49,498 bases of DNA. Source: Candidatus Aenigmatarchaeota archaeon. GTDB taxonomy: Archaea > Aenigmatarchaeota > Aenigmatarchaeia > QMZS01. Below the pieces are notes generated by a model. That model was not told the DNA's origin and did no database searches. It worked only from the letters and a program-made list of their open reading frames with translations. The stretch spans positions 1-49,498 of the forward strand of contig JAFGCN010000014.1 of the NCBI GenBank assembly GCA_016932615.1. The letters are read 5' to 3'. Shown one piece after another: positions 22,300 through 30,190 of this stretch. Every line of letters begins with the position of its first letter. Within the stretch, counting starts at the first letter, position 1. The position numbers were made by a program, and so were the translations under genes.

Positions 22300-22830
22300 T
22301 TACGCGTATTTTGCGAGGACCTTCTCGATTTTCTGCAAGCCCTCCTTTGCCTCGCTGATTTTCTTAGCTCCAACGCAAACTATGCTTCCTGACGAGAACA
22401 CCAAAAAGGAGGTGTTGTATTCCTCAAGCCGGCAGATGAGCCCCGGAAAATTTTCCGGCTCATACTCGCTGTTCTCCATCGAGAAGGCGACCTTTTCGAG
22501 GTTTATTTCCCTGCCAAGAGACCCTACTGCGACAACGTTCTCAATCTTGGTTTTGTAAGTTGTTGGGGTCTTCACGCCGACTTTCTTAAGCATTTTCAGG
22601 ATTTTCCCTATCCCTTCCTCGGCGTCTTTCAAGCTCTTTGAGCCGACGCAGACGATTGTGCCCGACCTGAATATGAGGGCGGTGATTTTTGGGTCCTCGA
22701 GGCGCATGACAAGCCCAGGGAAGGCCTCTGGCTCATACTCTGCTGACTCAAAGGTCTCTGCAATCTGTATCAGCGGAAGAGTCGCATCGATACTTGTTGA
22801 AACTACTACATTTTGCACTTTTATGTCCAT
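22300..22830 (-). CDS. tbp: TATA-binding protein (TBP)
   Basis: General transcription factor that binds promoter TATA boxes and recruits TFB and RNA polymerase. The 176-aa protein is the usual two-fold repeat: IQNVV-like VQNVVVSTSI with AEYEPEAFPGLVMRLEDP and IFRSGTIVCVGSKS in repeat 1, and IENVVAVGSLG with SEYEPENFPGLICRLEEY and VFSSGSIVCVGAKK in repeat 2. It is monocistronic. A CCTTTAAG box lies 21-28 nt before the ATG, and a 14-bp TATA palindrome abuts the ATG, suggesting self-regulation. Confidence 0.97.
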   Translation of the reverse strand: MDIKVQNVVVSTSIDATLPLIQIAETFESAEYEPEAFPGLVMRLEDPKITALIFRSGTIVCVGSKSLKDAEEGIGKILKMLKKVGVKTPTTYKTKIENVVAVGSLGREINLEKVAFSMENSEYEPENFPGLICRLEEYNTSFLVFSSGSIVCVGAKKISEAKEGLQKIEKVLAKYA

Positions 22831-22844
22831 TAGTATATATACTA
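22831..22844. promoter_or_regulatory. 14-bp TATA palindrome at the TBP gene start
   Basis: TAGTATATATACTA (22831-22844) is a perfect palindrome directly abutting the tbp ATG, with a TATATATA core where transcription of a leaderless mRNA would begin. It could let TBP bind and block its own promoter. Confidence 0.6.
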
Positions 22845-22850
22845 AAAATA

Positions 22851-22858
22851 CTTAAAGG
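22851..22858 (-). promoter_or_regulatory. TATA-like box of tbp
   Basis: CCTTTAAG on the coding strand lies 21-28 nt before the tbp ATG at 22830, where the other leaderless genes have theirs. Confidence 0.45.
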
Positions 22859-22949
22859 TTATATCTTCCAAAAAATATAGCACTCCTAAGTTGTAATTAT
22901 TGCCCAAAAAAGCCCTATTTAAAGCCCCATGGCGAGGATTATTATTACC

Positions 22950-23483
22950 ATGCACCTAACTCTGCCTTTCGGCGCAAAAAAGAAAGGGGGCAATTCGAAC
23001 AAATATTGTTCTCTTGAGGAAGCCACAAGTGCGGTTGGCTATTCCCTTCCGCAGAATGCAAGCGCTGCAGGCGAACTTCTTGTCGCTGCCGGGCTTGCTT
23101 GTTATGGCGGCTGTCCCCTGAATGTTGTAGCGTTGCCTATGGGAATACATGCAATAGGGCGGGGCTTGGAGTCCCTGAACATGGATAAAGCCCGTAAAAT
23201 GCTCATGGAATACCCCAATAACGCCCGCGAATCGTTCAATGAAATCATAAAGCGTGCAGAGCCGGGCATCCTGAACACTCTTGGCTCTTTGATGGAGGTG
23301 GGGCTTGGGGTGGTTATTGCCGCAAAAGACACTGCCTACGGCCTGTCGGATGCTGCAGGGCTTCTCCTCGGCGGAGAACTGGTTATTGATGGGGCCTATG
23401 GAGTGTACCAGTCAATTGGAGCCCACAAACTCGTGGACAACATAAGGCAGCTTTCTCCCTATAAATCAAATGGGCTGTTATAG
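22950..23483 (+). CDS. hydrophobic glycine/alanine-rich protein, 177 aa
   Basis: Hydrophobic Gly/Ala-rich segments around residues 35-60 (AAGELLVAAGLACYGG and NVVALPMGIHAIG) and 105-145 (GLGVVIAAKDTAYGLSDAAGLLLGG) suggest membrane insertion, separated by a charged helical part. I do not recognise a family. The start at 22950 rather than 22929 is chosen because TATTTAAAG (22916-22924) lies about 26-34 nt upstream and the transcript is then nearly leaderless. The C-terminal VIDGAYGVYQSIGAHK loosely resembles part of the 1469-1759 protein. Confidence 0.6.
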   Translation: MHLTLPFGAKKKGGNSNKYCSLEEATSAVGYSLPQNASAAGELLVAAGLACYGGCPLNVVALPMGIHAIGRGLESLNMDKARKMLMEYPNNARESFNEIIKRAEPGILNTLGSLMEVGLGVVIAAKDTAYGLSDAAGLLLGGELVIDGAYGVYQSIGAHKLVDNIRQLSPYKSNGLL

Positions 23484-23485
23484 CT

Positions 23486-24160
23486 TCAGATCATGCGTGT
23501 GTTCAGCCAGGCATCTATGGAGGATTTCAAGCGGGGCAGGTCTTCGTCCAGATTTTTTCGCGTCCGATCCTCGTCAAAATATGGCTCTCCCGTAAGTCTT
23601 TCAAAGGCCTGGTTTGCTAATCTGGCCTTTAAGCAGATAAGGTCTGCATATTCAGCAGGAGTAGTGCCTAACTCCTCCATCCTTAGGGGCATATTCTCAG
23701 AATTGAGTATCTTGCCCATGTCCTTTGCATCAAGCGTGTTTAGCGAAAAGGCCAAAATATCCTTCTCAAAAGGGTAGGTAAAGTTCCTGCCGGAATTGGC
23801 TTGCCTGACTTCCATGAAGCCCACTCTATCTCTTTGGTAATCGTATAATTCCGCCAGAGTCTCAGGCATGGGCAAACTGCCGTGAATGGCACGCCTTAAT
23901 ACTTCCACATCCTGGCCCTCCAGGGGTCTTCCTAAATAGCTTGCAGCATTTGCCCTGTGATATGCACCAAACAAACGCCCGCCTTTTTTAACATCATTTG
24001 TTTCTGGCTCCAGCGGGATAATCTTCCTGCTTCTTTCATCATGAACTTTCAGGTTAAGATACATATTTGCAGTATGAGGTACAAACCCTAGGTCAATTGG
24101 TGGCTCTCCTTTAATAGAGAGGCCTATGTTTGCAAGATAATATTTTCCTTCTTCTACCAT
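23486..24160 (-). CDS. hypothetical protein, 224 aa
   Basis: A soluble, mostly helical protein. LFGAYHRANAASYLGRPL and the RVGFMEVRQANSGRNFTYP region look like conserved cores, and the C-terminal third is helical (ICLKARLANQAFERL, later ending LKSSIDAWLN). No family recognised. It converges with the 22950 gene (2 nt apart) and is divergent from rad50. An ATCTA-CTCA-TAGAT inverted repeat (24165-24178) lies just upstream and may be regulatory, but it is short. Confidence 0.55.
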   Translation of the reverse strand: MVEEGKYYLANIGLSIKGEPPIDLGFVPHTANMYLNLKVHDERSRKIIPLEPETNDVKKGGRLFGAYHRANAASYLGRPLEGQDVEVLRRAIHGSLPMPETLAELYDYQRDRVGFMEVRQANSGRNFTYPFEKDILAFSLNTLDAKDMGKILNSENMPLRMEELGTTPAEYADLICLKARLANQAFERLTGEPYFDEDRTRKNLDEDLPRLKSSIDAWLNTRMI

Positions 24161-24358
24161 AATATCTACTCATAGATAGTCTTATTACTTAAAATACTAC
24201 TGCCAGAACAACCAGTGGCACTCATTCACCCTGGACTGCTCGCTAAATGCCTCAAGGGTCTGCCTTAACGGCGCCTGTGTGATGGAATAAACGCCAAACA
24301 GCTTTTCTTTTTTCTTTTCCCATTTTCCTTTTTCTGCCGAGGAAAAGGCAAAAATCCG

Positions 24359-24366
24359 TTTATTTG
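24359..24366 (+). promoter_or_regulatory. TATA-like box of rad50
   Basis: TTTATTTG lies 16-23 nt before the ATG at 24382. It falls inside the frame that would extend to an ATG at 24364, so it supports the shorter start. Confidence 0.4.
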
Positions 24367-24381
24367 AATTTCAGGTCTATT

Positions 24382-26622
24382 ATGCTGCAAAAACTTGAGC
24401 TTGAAAGCTTCCGGAGCCACAAGAAGAGCGAGCTTCGCTTTGACACCGGCACCAATGTCCTGATTGGAATATCGGGCTCGGGCAAGTCATCGGTTCTCGA
24501 CGCAATCTGCTTTGCCTTGTACGGGAACACCCCAAAAATCCAGTCAAGAAAACTGAAGGTTTCCGACCTCATAATGGACAAGCCCACAAAGGAAGACGAG
24601 GCGAAACTCAAGCTCACGTTCCAGGCAGATGGGAAAGATTATGAAGTTACAAGAGTTTTAAGCCGGGAAAAGCCGACATACGCAGAACTGCGGGAAAACA
24701 GCACGCTTAAGGCAACAGGCACCACACAGGTAACCGAGGCAGTCGAGCGCATACTCAAGACAAATTTCGACCTATTTTCAAAAATCATCTACTCCGAGCA
24801 AAACCAGATGGATTACTTCCTCACCGTCCCGAAAGGTGACAGGATGAGCAAGATTGACGAGCTCCTGAAGCTTGAGCGGTTCGAAAAGGCCCGCCATATT
24901 GCAGTTTCATTTGCAGGAAAGCTCAAGTTCAAGGCAAAAAACCTCCAGGAAGCAAGCGAAAAATTCAACGAAGAGGAGCTAAGTAAAGATAAAGCCGCCC
25001 TACAGGCAGACCTTGCCGGGCTTGAAACCCGCACAAAGGAGCTTTCGGCCAAAAAGACAGACCTTGACAAGACGCTCGAAATACTTACAAAACTCCTCCA
25101 GGACATGGAAGCCAAAAAAAGGGAAATAGAAAAGCTAAGAGCCCAAAAGCAGGAAAATGACGGGGCAATCCGGGTTATAGAAAGCGAGCTTAAGGAGCTT
25201 CCCGAAGGCGACCTGGAAAAAGAAAGAGAGAGGTTCGAAAATGCCCGCCAGGAGTTCAATGAAAAGAGCCAAAAGGAAGAGGCGAGAAAAAAGGAAGTCG
25301 CTGGAATCGAGTCCGAGCTCAGGGAAAAAAGAAGCCAGCTTGAAAAAAAAAGTGCCGCCGAAGAGTTCCTGAAAGGGTTTGACTCCAGAGAATACGAACT
25401 GCTTGAGGCCAAGCTAAAAGAGCTGGAAATTGGGCACGTTCGTGAAGAGCACCTGGAAAAAGAGCTTTCAACGTCCATCAGAAGCTTGAATTCTGCGGGG
25501 CAAAAATGCCCGACCTGTGACACCCCCCTAAGCGACGAAAAGCGCATCATTCTCCTCAAGGAAAAAAGAGATGCCCTCATGAAAACCCAGGAGCGCCTGT
25601 CGAACTTGGTAAAGGAGATAATCGCCGCCCAAAAAGAAGCCCAGGCAGAAAAGGAAAACACCCGAAAAGCCGAGGAAAAGAGGGCCATAGTCAATGACAT
25701 TGGAAACGTCGCAGAAAAAATCGATACCCTTCAAAAACAGCTAAACAAGCTTGAGGCGGCGAAAATAGACCTGGATGCCATAAGGAAAACCTTCGAGGAA
25801 AAGAGGCAGCTTAAAGAGCTTCTCGAAAGAAAAACCGCAAAGCTGGTGAATTTATGCAAGTACAGGGAAGCCCTGCAGAAGGTCGAAGGTCAGCTTTCCG
25901 GAATAGAGTTCAATGAGGAAGTCTTTGAAAAGCTGAAAGTGGAGCTTGAGGAAAAAAGAAGGGCGCGCTTTGGAGTCGAAAAGGACCTCCAGTACAGCCA
26001 GGAAATCCAGAGGGAAAAATCCAAGGCGCTTGTGCGGCTTCTCGAAAGCATAGACTTTTTGCTCAGAAACCGCTCGGAGATAGAGCAGCTAAAGTACTCG
26101 ACTGAGACCCTCGACAAGTTCTCGGAAGTCCTTTCCGAAGTGCAGGGAAAGCTCCGGGAAGAGTTCGTCCTCACGCTTAACGAAGTCATGAACGAGGTCT
26201 GGTCAGAGCTCTACCCTTACGAGGATTATTCAGCCATCCGCTTCAAGATAGAGGACAATGACTACACCTTGCAGCTTTGCGACCTGAAAAGCAACTGGGT
26301 GAATGTCGAAGGCATTTCCTCCGGAGGTGAGAGGGCAATTGCCTCCTTTGTGATGCGGGTCGCGCTTTCAATTATCCTTGCGCCAAACCTAAAGCTCCTT
26401 ATTCTGGACGAGCCGACGCACAACCTTGACGCCGAAACAATAGAAAACCTGACCGAGATTCTCCGGACCAAAATGACCGACCTTATCGACCAGATTTTCA
26501 TAGTCACTCATGATGAGCGCCTTGCCCAGGCCGCCACTGCCTACACATATGAGCTACGAAGGGAGTCCAAGAAAAAGGAACCAACGGAGATTCACCGAAT
26601 TGAGACGTTTTTGAGCAGTTAA
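24382..26622 (+). CDS. rad50: DNA double-strand break repair ATPase Rad50
   Basis: SMC-like ATPase that clamps DNA ends with Mre11. Starting at 24382 (MLQKLELESFRSHKKSEL), Walker A is GISGSGKSS (about residues 30-38). A long Lys/Glu-rich antiparallel coiled coil follows, with the zinc hook CPTC at residues 376-379. The signature ISSGGERA is near 643 and Walker B LLILDEPTHNLD near 673. At 746 aa it is somewhat shorter than many archaeal Rad50s, mostly in the coiled coil. It is monocistronic and separate from mre11, 6.8 kb away on the other strand. Confidence 0.97.
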   Translation: MLQKLELESFRSHKKSELRFDTGTNVLIGISGSGKSSVLDAICFALYGNTPKIQSRKLKVSDLIMDKPTKEDEAKLKLTFQADGKDYEVTRVLSREKPTYAELRENSTLKATGTTQVTEAVERILKTNFDLFSKIIYSEQNQMDYFLTVPKGDRMSKIDELLKLERFEKARHIAVSFAGKLKFKAKNLQEASEKFNEEELSKDKAALQADLAGLETRTKELSAKKTDLDKTLEILTKLLQDMEAKKREIEKLRAQKQENDGAIRVIESELKELPEGDLEKERERFENARQEFNEKSQKEEARKKEVAGIESELREKRSQLEKKSAAEEFLKGFDSREYELLEAKLKELEIGHVREEHLEKELSTSIRSLNSAGQKCPTCDTPLSDEKRIILLKEKRDALMKTQERLSNLVKEIIAAQKEAQAEKENTRKAEEKRAIVNDIGNVAEKIDTLQKQLNKLEAAKIDLDAIRKTFEEKRQLKELLERKTAKLVNLCKYREALQKVEGQLSGIEFNEEVFEKLKVELEEKRRARFGVEKDLQYSQEIQREKSKALVRLLESIDFLLRNRSEIEQLKYSTETLDKFSEVLSEVQGKLREEFVLTLNEVMNEVWSELYPYEDYSAIRFKIEDNDYTLQLCDLKSNWVNVEGISSGGERAIASFVMRVALSIILAPNLKLLILDEPTHNLDAETIENLTEILRTKMTDLIDQIFIVTHDERLAQAATAYTYELRRESKKKEPTEIHRIETFLSS

Positions 26623-26719
26623 GGGGGTTGGATGTTTGCCATAGCTGCCCCTAAACCCATACTGAATAGGAGCATTCAAAGATAAATACATTGCCAGGAA
26701 GTTATTTTGTGAAGCCGTT

Positions 26720-27244
26720 ATGAGCCAGATTTACGAGAATCCCCTTTTGCTACTTGTTCCCAAAAATGCCACCCGCCAGGAGGTGATGGATTGTTTTTCT
26801 AAGGTACTCATACCAAAGGTCCTTAATGAAAGCGGACCAGTCCCCGTATTTTTTGGAGGCCTCATTTCACTCAACAGCGGCTTGTATGGAGAACCTGCAA
26901 TGGAGTCTCTCCTGACCAACTATGGCCACTCTGGAGATTATAGAACTCCCCCCGCTCTTGAAACCTCCCTCAGACTGCTCGAGCCGCTCCAGAACCTGGG
27001 GCTAATTGGCCAGGTCCACCGGAACATGGACCATATAAAAGGCCACTTAAACGGGTCGGGCAGCGGGGAGACCTCCCATGACAGACTTTCGGAAAAGCAA
27101 GGATGGCTGCTAGACCTCTGCATAGCCAATGGTCTCGATACTGTGGACCATTATGACCCCCCAATACCAGACCTCTGGGCACATTTCGACTACGAGCGAG
27201 AAGGTCTCCCGCCCGATAAGTGGTACCCCCGAACGGTTACCTGA
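26720..27244 (+). CDS. hypothetical protein, 174 aa
   Basis: A soluble protein. An N-terminal NPLLLLVPKNATRQEVMDC is followed by VPVFFGGLISLNSGLYGEPA, a helical LRLLEPLQNLGLIGQVHRNM and a C-terminal aromatic/acidic VDHYDPPIPDLWAHFDYE. The stretch ends in a proline/tryptophan tail. No recognised family or catalytic motif. An ATAAATAC element (about 26683-26690) some 30 nt upstream could be its promoter. Confidence 0.55.
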   Translation: MSQIYENPLLLLVPKNATRQEVMDCFSKVLIPKVLNESGPVPVFFGGLISLNSGLYGEPAMESLLTNYGHSGDYRTPPALETSLRLLEPLQNLGLIGQVHRNMDHIKGHLNGSGSGETSHDRLSEKQGWLLDLCIANGLDTVDHYDPPIPDLWAHFDYEREGLPPDKWYPRTVT

Positions 27245-27317
27245 GTAGACTTGGTTTTGACCGGCGGTTAACTTTTGAGTAGTGGTGGGTTTAAAAAGCT
27301 TCCAAGAGAGGATTATT

Positions 27318-27818
27318 ATGGTATATCGACGAAAACAGTGGGGGACTGGGCCTGGAAACAAAAGCCACAGGCACGATGTGAATAGAGACCCCCCCTCAAT
27401 TACCCTAAGAGAAATACCCGGAATATATCTATTAAGAGCAGAGATTGTGCCAATGGACAAGGTATTGGGGTTAGATGACAAAACCTCCTACCCTTACGAC
27501 ACTGAACTTACTATATTGCCTGGACGCTGCAGGAGAGGAAAGGATTCTAATCTGGGGATGGGAGTGCCTAGAGAAATAGATATCTATCTTAACAAGGGGG
27601 AGCTAACTTATGCAGAATCTGGCTATTGGCCTATAAAGTATTCCGGAGAAGACCTGACCCGGAGAGAGCAATTGCGCGGTTTGGGTGACATAAAAACCCA
27701 ATTTGAATTGATAAAGCCCATAGAAATCGAAGGAAAGTATTGGAGCGTCGTCTCCGAAGCAATGAAGAAAAATTCCGGACCTAATCTGAAAGGACACCTT
27801 TCAGGAATACTGGTTTGA
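27318..27818 (+). CDS. hypothetical protein, 166 aa
   Basis: A polar N-terminus (YRRKQWGTGPGNKSHRHD) precedes an alpha/beta part with ITLREIPGIYLLRAEIVPMD and later EIDIYLNKGELTYAES. No family recognised. The ATG at 27318 is chosen over an in-frame GTG at 27282 because GTTTAAAAAG (about 27289-27298) lies 20-29 nt upstream. It converges with the small membrane gene at 27829. Confidence 0.55.
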   Translation: MVYRRKQWGTGPGNKSHRHDVNRDPPSITLREIPGIYLLRAEIVPMDKVLGLDDKTSYPYDTELTILPGRCRRGKDSNLGMGVPREIDIYLNKGELTYAESGYWPIKYSGEDLTRREQLRGLGDIKTQFELIKPIEIEGKYWSVVSEAMKKNSGPNLKGHLSGILV

Positions 27819-27828
27819 CTTGCCAAAA

Positions 27829-28164
27829 TCACTCCAAATCGTCGTCGTACCTGCTTTGCCTCCTCCTTTTCTTGTTGACTCCAAATGCAATCTTTGCCGA
27901 ATCCGTAAATGACTTTGTCAGGACCTCAAGTATTGCAAGCCCATAGTAGATAAAAAAGCCCATGACGCCAATCATCACAAAGGAGAGCATCAGCTCAGTT
28001 GTCAGGTTCCAGCCCACGCCGAAAACCTTGACCAGAATTACCGGGAAAAGCGCCGAAATGCCGACAACGGCAATGAACTTGACAAAAAGCTTCATCGCCC
28101 TGTAGAAGAGGTACACAAACAGGACAAAAAACCCCACCACCACCAGGAGAGCTACATCAAACAT
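27829..28164 (-). CDS. small membrane protein with basic tail, 111 aa
   Basis: Three hydrophobic segments are visible: VALLVVVGFFVLFVYLFY, LFVKFIAVVGISALFPVIL and LMLSFVMIGVMGFFIYYGLAI. The C-terminal ~20 residues are very basic then acidic (KKRRRQSRYDDDLE). It overlaps the PHP gene by 13 nt on the same strand and is probably co-transcribed with it. No family recognised. Confidence 0.65.
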   Translation of the reverse strand: MFDVALLVVVGFFVLFVYLFYRAMKLFVKFIAVVGISALFPVILVKVFGVGWNLTTELMLSFVMIGVMGFFIYYGLAILEVLTKSFTDSAKIAFGVNKKRRRQSRYDDDLE

Positions 28165-28988
28165 TCTGGGCCGTTGACCAGTAGAGACTTGGTCGCTGAA
28201 TACATGGCAGAAAACCTTGGAAGGGTGAACACTATCGCTTTGGAAACAGCCCCCTCCCTGCCCCGGTGCTTCATAAGCATATTTAGCATGCTTTGCTTAA
28301 ATGGGTGATGGTTTTCAGTAAGGTGCTTGGCGGATATCTTGGGGTTAGCCCTCAGCCGGTCAAGGTACCAGTCAGTCATGTCCATAACCGATTGGTAGCT
28401 TTCGAAAGTCTTTGTTTTTCCGGACTTTATCGCCTTCAGGACAGAATCAATATCAAGGCCAGAGTTGATTTTTGTTATTGCTTTTCCAACCATTGCGCTT
28501 GTGTGGGCATCGCTTCCGGCAGTTCGGCCCATGTTGTGGTACTTTGCAAAAATTCCCGCCCGGACATTCGAGAAGTGGTCCACGTTCATCGCATTGAAAA
28601 CTTCAACTGCATCCGCGTGCTGGGCGCGCTCAGCAAGCCCTAATTCACCAAGGTCAAATGGGTGGGGAGCTACAGCAATTCCGCCCTGCGCGTGAATCTT
28701 GTCTATAGTTTCAAGAAAGTGCTGCGCCGGCTTTATTTCCTCTGAAATGCCAAGGGCAAGCAGGTGGCCTTGCCGGGTGGATATTTCTTCGCCAGGAAGC
28801 GCAAGAAAATTTTCCGCCTTGAAGTGCTTAAGAGAATGCCATGCCTTAAAACTGTTGTGGTCGGTAATCGCAATCCCATTAAGCCCCTGCCTCTTCGCGA
28901 CTTTAGCCATCTCTATCGGGGAGGAAAACCCGTGGTCGCCAAACTTATCCCTGGAGTACCAGGAATGGGAATGCAGTTCAAAGAGCAT
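28152..28988 (-). CDS. PHP-domain metal-dependent phosphoesterase, 278 aa
   Basis: PHP phosphoesterases are hydrolases using a two- or three-metal site. Motifs in order: ELHSHSWYSRD (His6, His8), AITDHNSF, LPGEEIST, VAPHPFDL, a mid EVFNAMN, and GSDAHT. This is the family typical of predicted PHP phosphoesterases (TrpH/RNase AM-like); the substrate could be a nucleotide or RNA end. Start at 28988 (MLFELHSHS) is preferred to 29060 because the metal motif should be near the N-terminus and a TTTAATAT box (29006-29013) lies 18-25 nt upstream. Confidence 0.9.
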   Translation of the reverse strand: MLFELHSHSWYSRDKFGDHGFSSPIEMAKVAKRQGLNGIAITDHNSFKAWHSLKHFKAENFLALPGEEISTRQGHLLALGISEEIKPAQHFLETIDKIHAQGGIAVAPHPFDLGELGLAERAQHADAVEVFNAMNVDHFSNVRAGIFAKYHNMGRTAGSDAHTSAMVGKAITKINSGLDIDSVLKAIKSGKTKTFESYQSVMDMTDWYLDRLRANPKISAKHLTENHHPFKQSMLNMLMKHRGREGAVSKAIVFTLPRFSAMYSATKSLLVNGPECLM

Positions 28989-29005
28989 AAAATATATACT
29001 GAAAG

Positions 29006-29013
29006 ATATTAAA
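29006..29013 (-). promoter_or_regulatory. TATA-like box of the PHP gene
   Basis: ATATTAAA on the plus strand (TTTAATAT on the coding strand) lies 18-25 nt before the ATG at 28988 and supports that start. Confidence 0.45.
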
Positions 29014-29135
29014 TTTGGTTTCCAGGATTTTGCCAAAATATGCCCTTTTTGATGCAACAAGCGGCGGCAACCAATCCGGCATAAACAAAAAACGCTTCGG
29101 ACCTTCCAATTAAAGCCATTTAGTATAATCCAGTA

Positions 29136-29654
29136 ATGACCTTAACACTCTCTGAACAGGTAGACACTATTTTTATGGGCGGGCCCTATCGGGAGGCAGT
29201 ACTCTTCCGCGCCCGGCTTCCAAACGGAAACTCCCCTCTGGTTCTGACCTACATAGATGGTTCGGACTATCACCCATTTATGGAAAATATCATCACCTGG
29301 TCGGCAAGTGAAGGGTTAATCGAAGAATCCGAAGACCCCTCCAAGTGTTATGTTGGTTTTCCAAGAGACACTTCCGAATTCTTGCCAAGAGGCATAAACT
29401 CAAGGTATAAACGAGCATTCCTGCTTGGAAAAGACGGCCTGAGCGCAACGGTAATCAATGGCTCTTCAAGGGAAAAATACTGGCTTGCCGATCCTCAGGA
29501 TGGACAAATTGTCCTTAAGCTCATTAAAGACGGGCTTGCCGATTTCCAGGACCAGCCATTCTCTCCACGGGGAATAGAGCTCCATAGTATCGGGCAATCC
29601 GCCCTTGAAGTTGGGATGATATCTCCTAAGCTAGTCCTTGCCTACTCAGATTAG
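29136..29654 (+). CDS. unknown protein, tandem pair copy 1, 172 aa
   Basis: A soluble alpha/beta protein. ATVINGSSREKYWLADPQDG and IVLKLIKDGLADF near the C-terminus match the next protein's MGPRDGRVVLRDLVDFSVG, and both end with a similar ...LxxxGxI segment (ALEVGMISPKL / LADLGLINVVD). So the two are likely ancient tandem duplicates. No catalytic motif seen. Spacing to the next gene is 5 nt. Not one of the six-member family. Confidence 0.55.
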   Translation: MTLTLSEQVDTIFMGGPYREAVLFRARLPNGNSPLVLTYIDGSDYHPFMENIITWSASEGLIEESEDPSKCYVGFPRDTSEFLPRGINSRYKRAFLLGKDGLSATVINGSSREKYWLADPQDGQIVLKLIKDGLADFQDQPFSPRGIELHSIGQSALEVGMISPKLVLAYSD

Positions 29655-29659
29655 AAAAT

Positions 29660-30187
29660 ATGAAAGAACGCCCTTACTTAAAACCTGACCCGGATATCCG
29701 CATTACGAGAGCAGATTTTGACCTCGGGTTTATGAAGAATCACCCAGGAGAACAACTTCTCATAAGCGTGCCTTACGGATTTCTTAGTGAGGGGGCTCTG
29801 CATTTCTATGCGCTAAACATGCACTATGTGCTTCCGGAAGAAAGGAATGCTTTGCGCGCCATGCTGGAAAAAGAGATTGAGGGAGAGGAAAATAAAAATG
29901 ACGAGAGCTTGCGCAAGATAAACTTGAAAGAGGTTAGCCGGATTGAATCACTCATAATCCCCCACTCAAGGCAGAGAAGTTTTTACCTGGACAAAACAGC
30001 AGGACTGTACCTTACACCCCTGCACGAAGGTGTGCTGGAAGTAGAAACTATGCGCCTTATGGGTCCCAGAGACGGACGTGTGGTGTTAAGAGACTTGGTT
30101 GACTTTAGTGTTGGTTCTGAAGCCGGGGAGCTTTACAAAAAAGGGGAGGACCTGGCAGATCTAGGGCTTATAAATGTCGTGGATTAG
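29660..30187 (+). CDS. unknown protein, tandem pair copy 2, 175 aa
   Basis: Shares a P-x-DG-x-(I/V)VL element and the C-terminal end with copy 1. It has an inserted polar segment (EKEIEGEENKNDESLRKIN) in the middle. Its last codons contain CTTATAAAT, the TATA-like box of the deoxyhypusine synthase gene that starts 3 nt after its stop. Function unknown. Confidence 0.55.
   Translation: MKERPYLKPDPDIRITRADFDLGFMKNHPGEQLLISVPYGFLSEGALHFYALNMHYVLPEERNALRAMLEKEIEGEENKNDESLRKINLKEVSRIESLIIPHSRQRSFYLDKTAGLYLTPLHEGVLEVETMRLMGPRDGRVVLRDLVDFSVGSEAGELYKKGEDLADLGLINVVD
30168..30176 (+). promoter_or_regulatory. TATA-like box of deoxyhypusine synthase, inside the upstream gene
   Basis: CTTATAAAT lies within the 3' coding end of the 29660 gene, 15-23 nt before the deoxyhypusine synthase ATG at 30191. 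Confidence 0.4.
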
Positions 30188-30190
30188 ATT

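Noticed and set aside
22929-22949. Earlier ATG for the 22950 protein.
   Set aside because: The TATTTAAAG box is only about 5-13 nt before 22929, too close for initiation, but well placed for 22950.
24813-25700. Long antisense frame inside rad50.
   Set aside because: It is a mirror of the Lys/Glu-rich coiled-coil coding, giving a Ser/Phe/Leu-rich product with no plausible fold; rad50 is certain.
29655-29659. The 29136 and 29660 genes as one gene split by a frameshift.
   Set aside because: Both have complete starts and stops, and they share the same motif region, so they are tandem copies rather than two halves.
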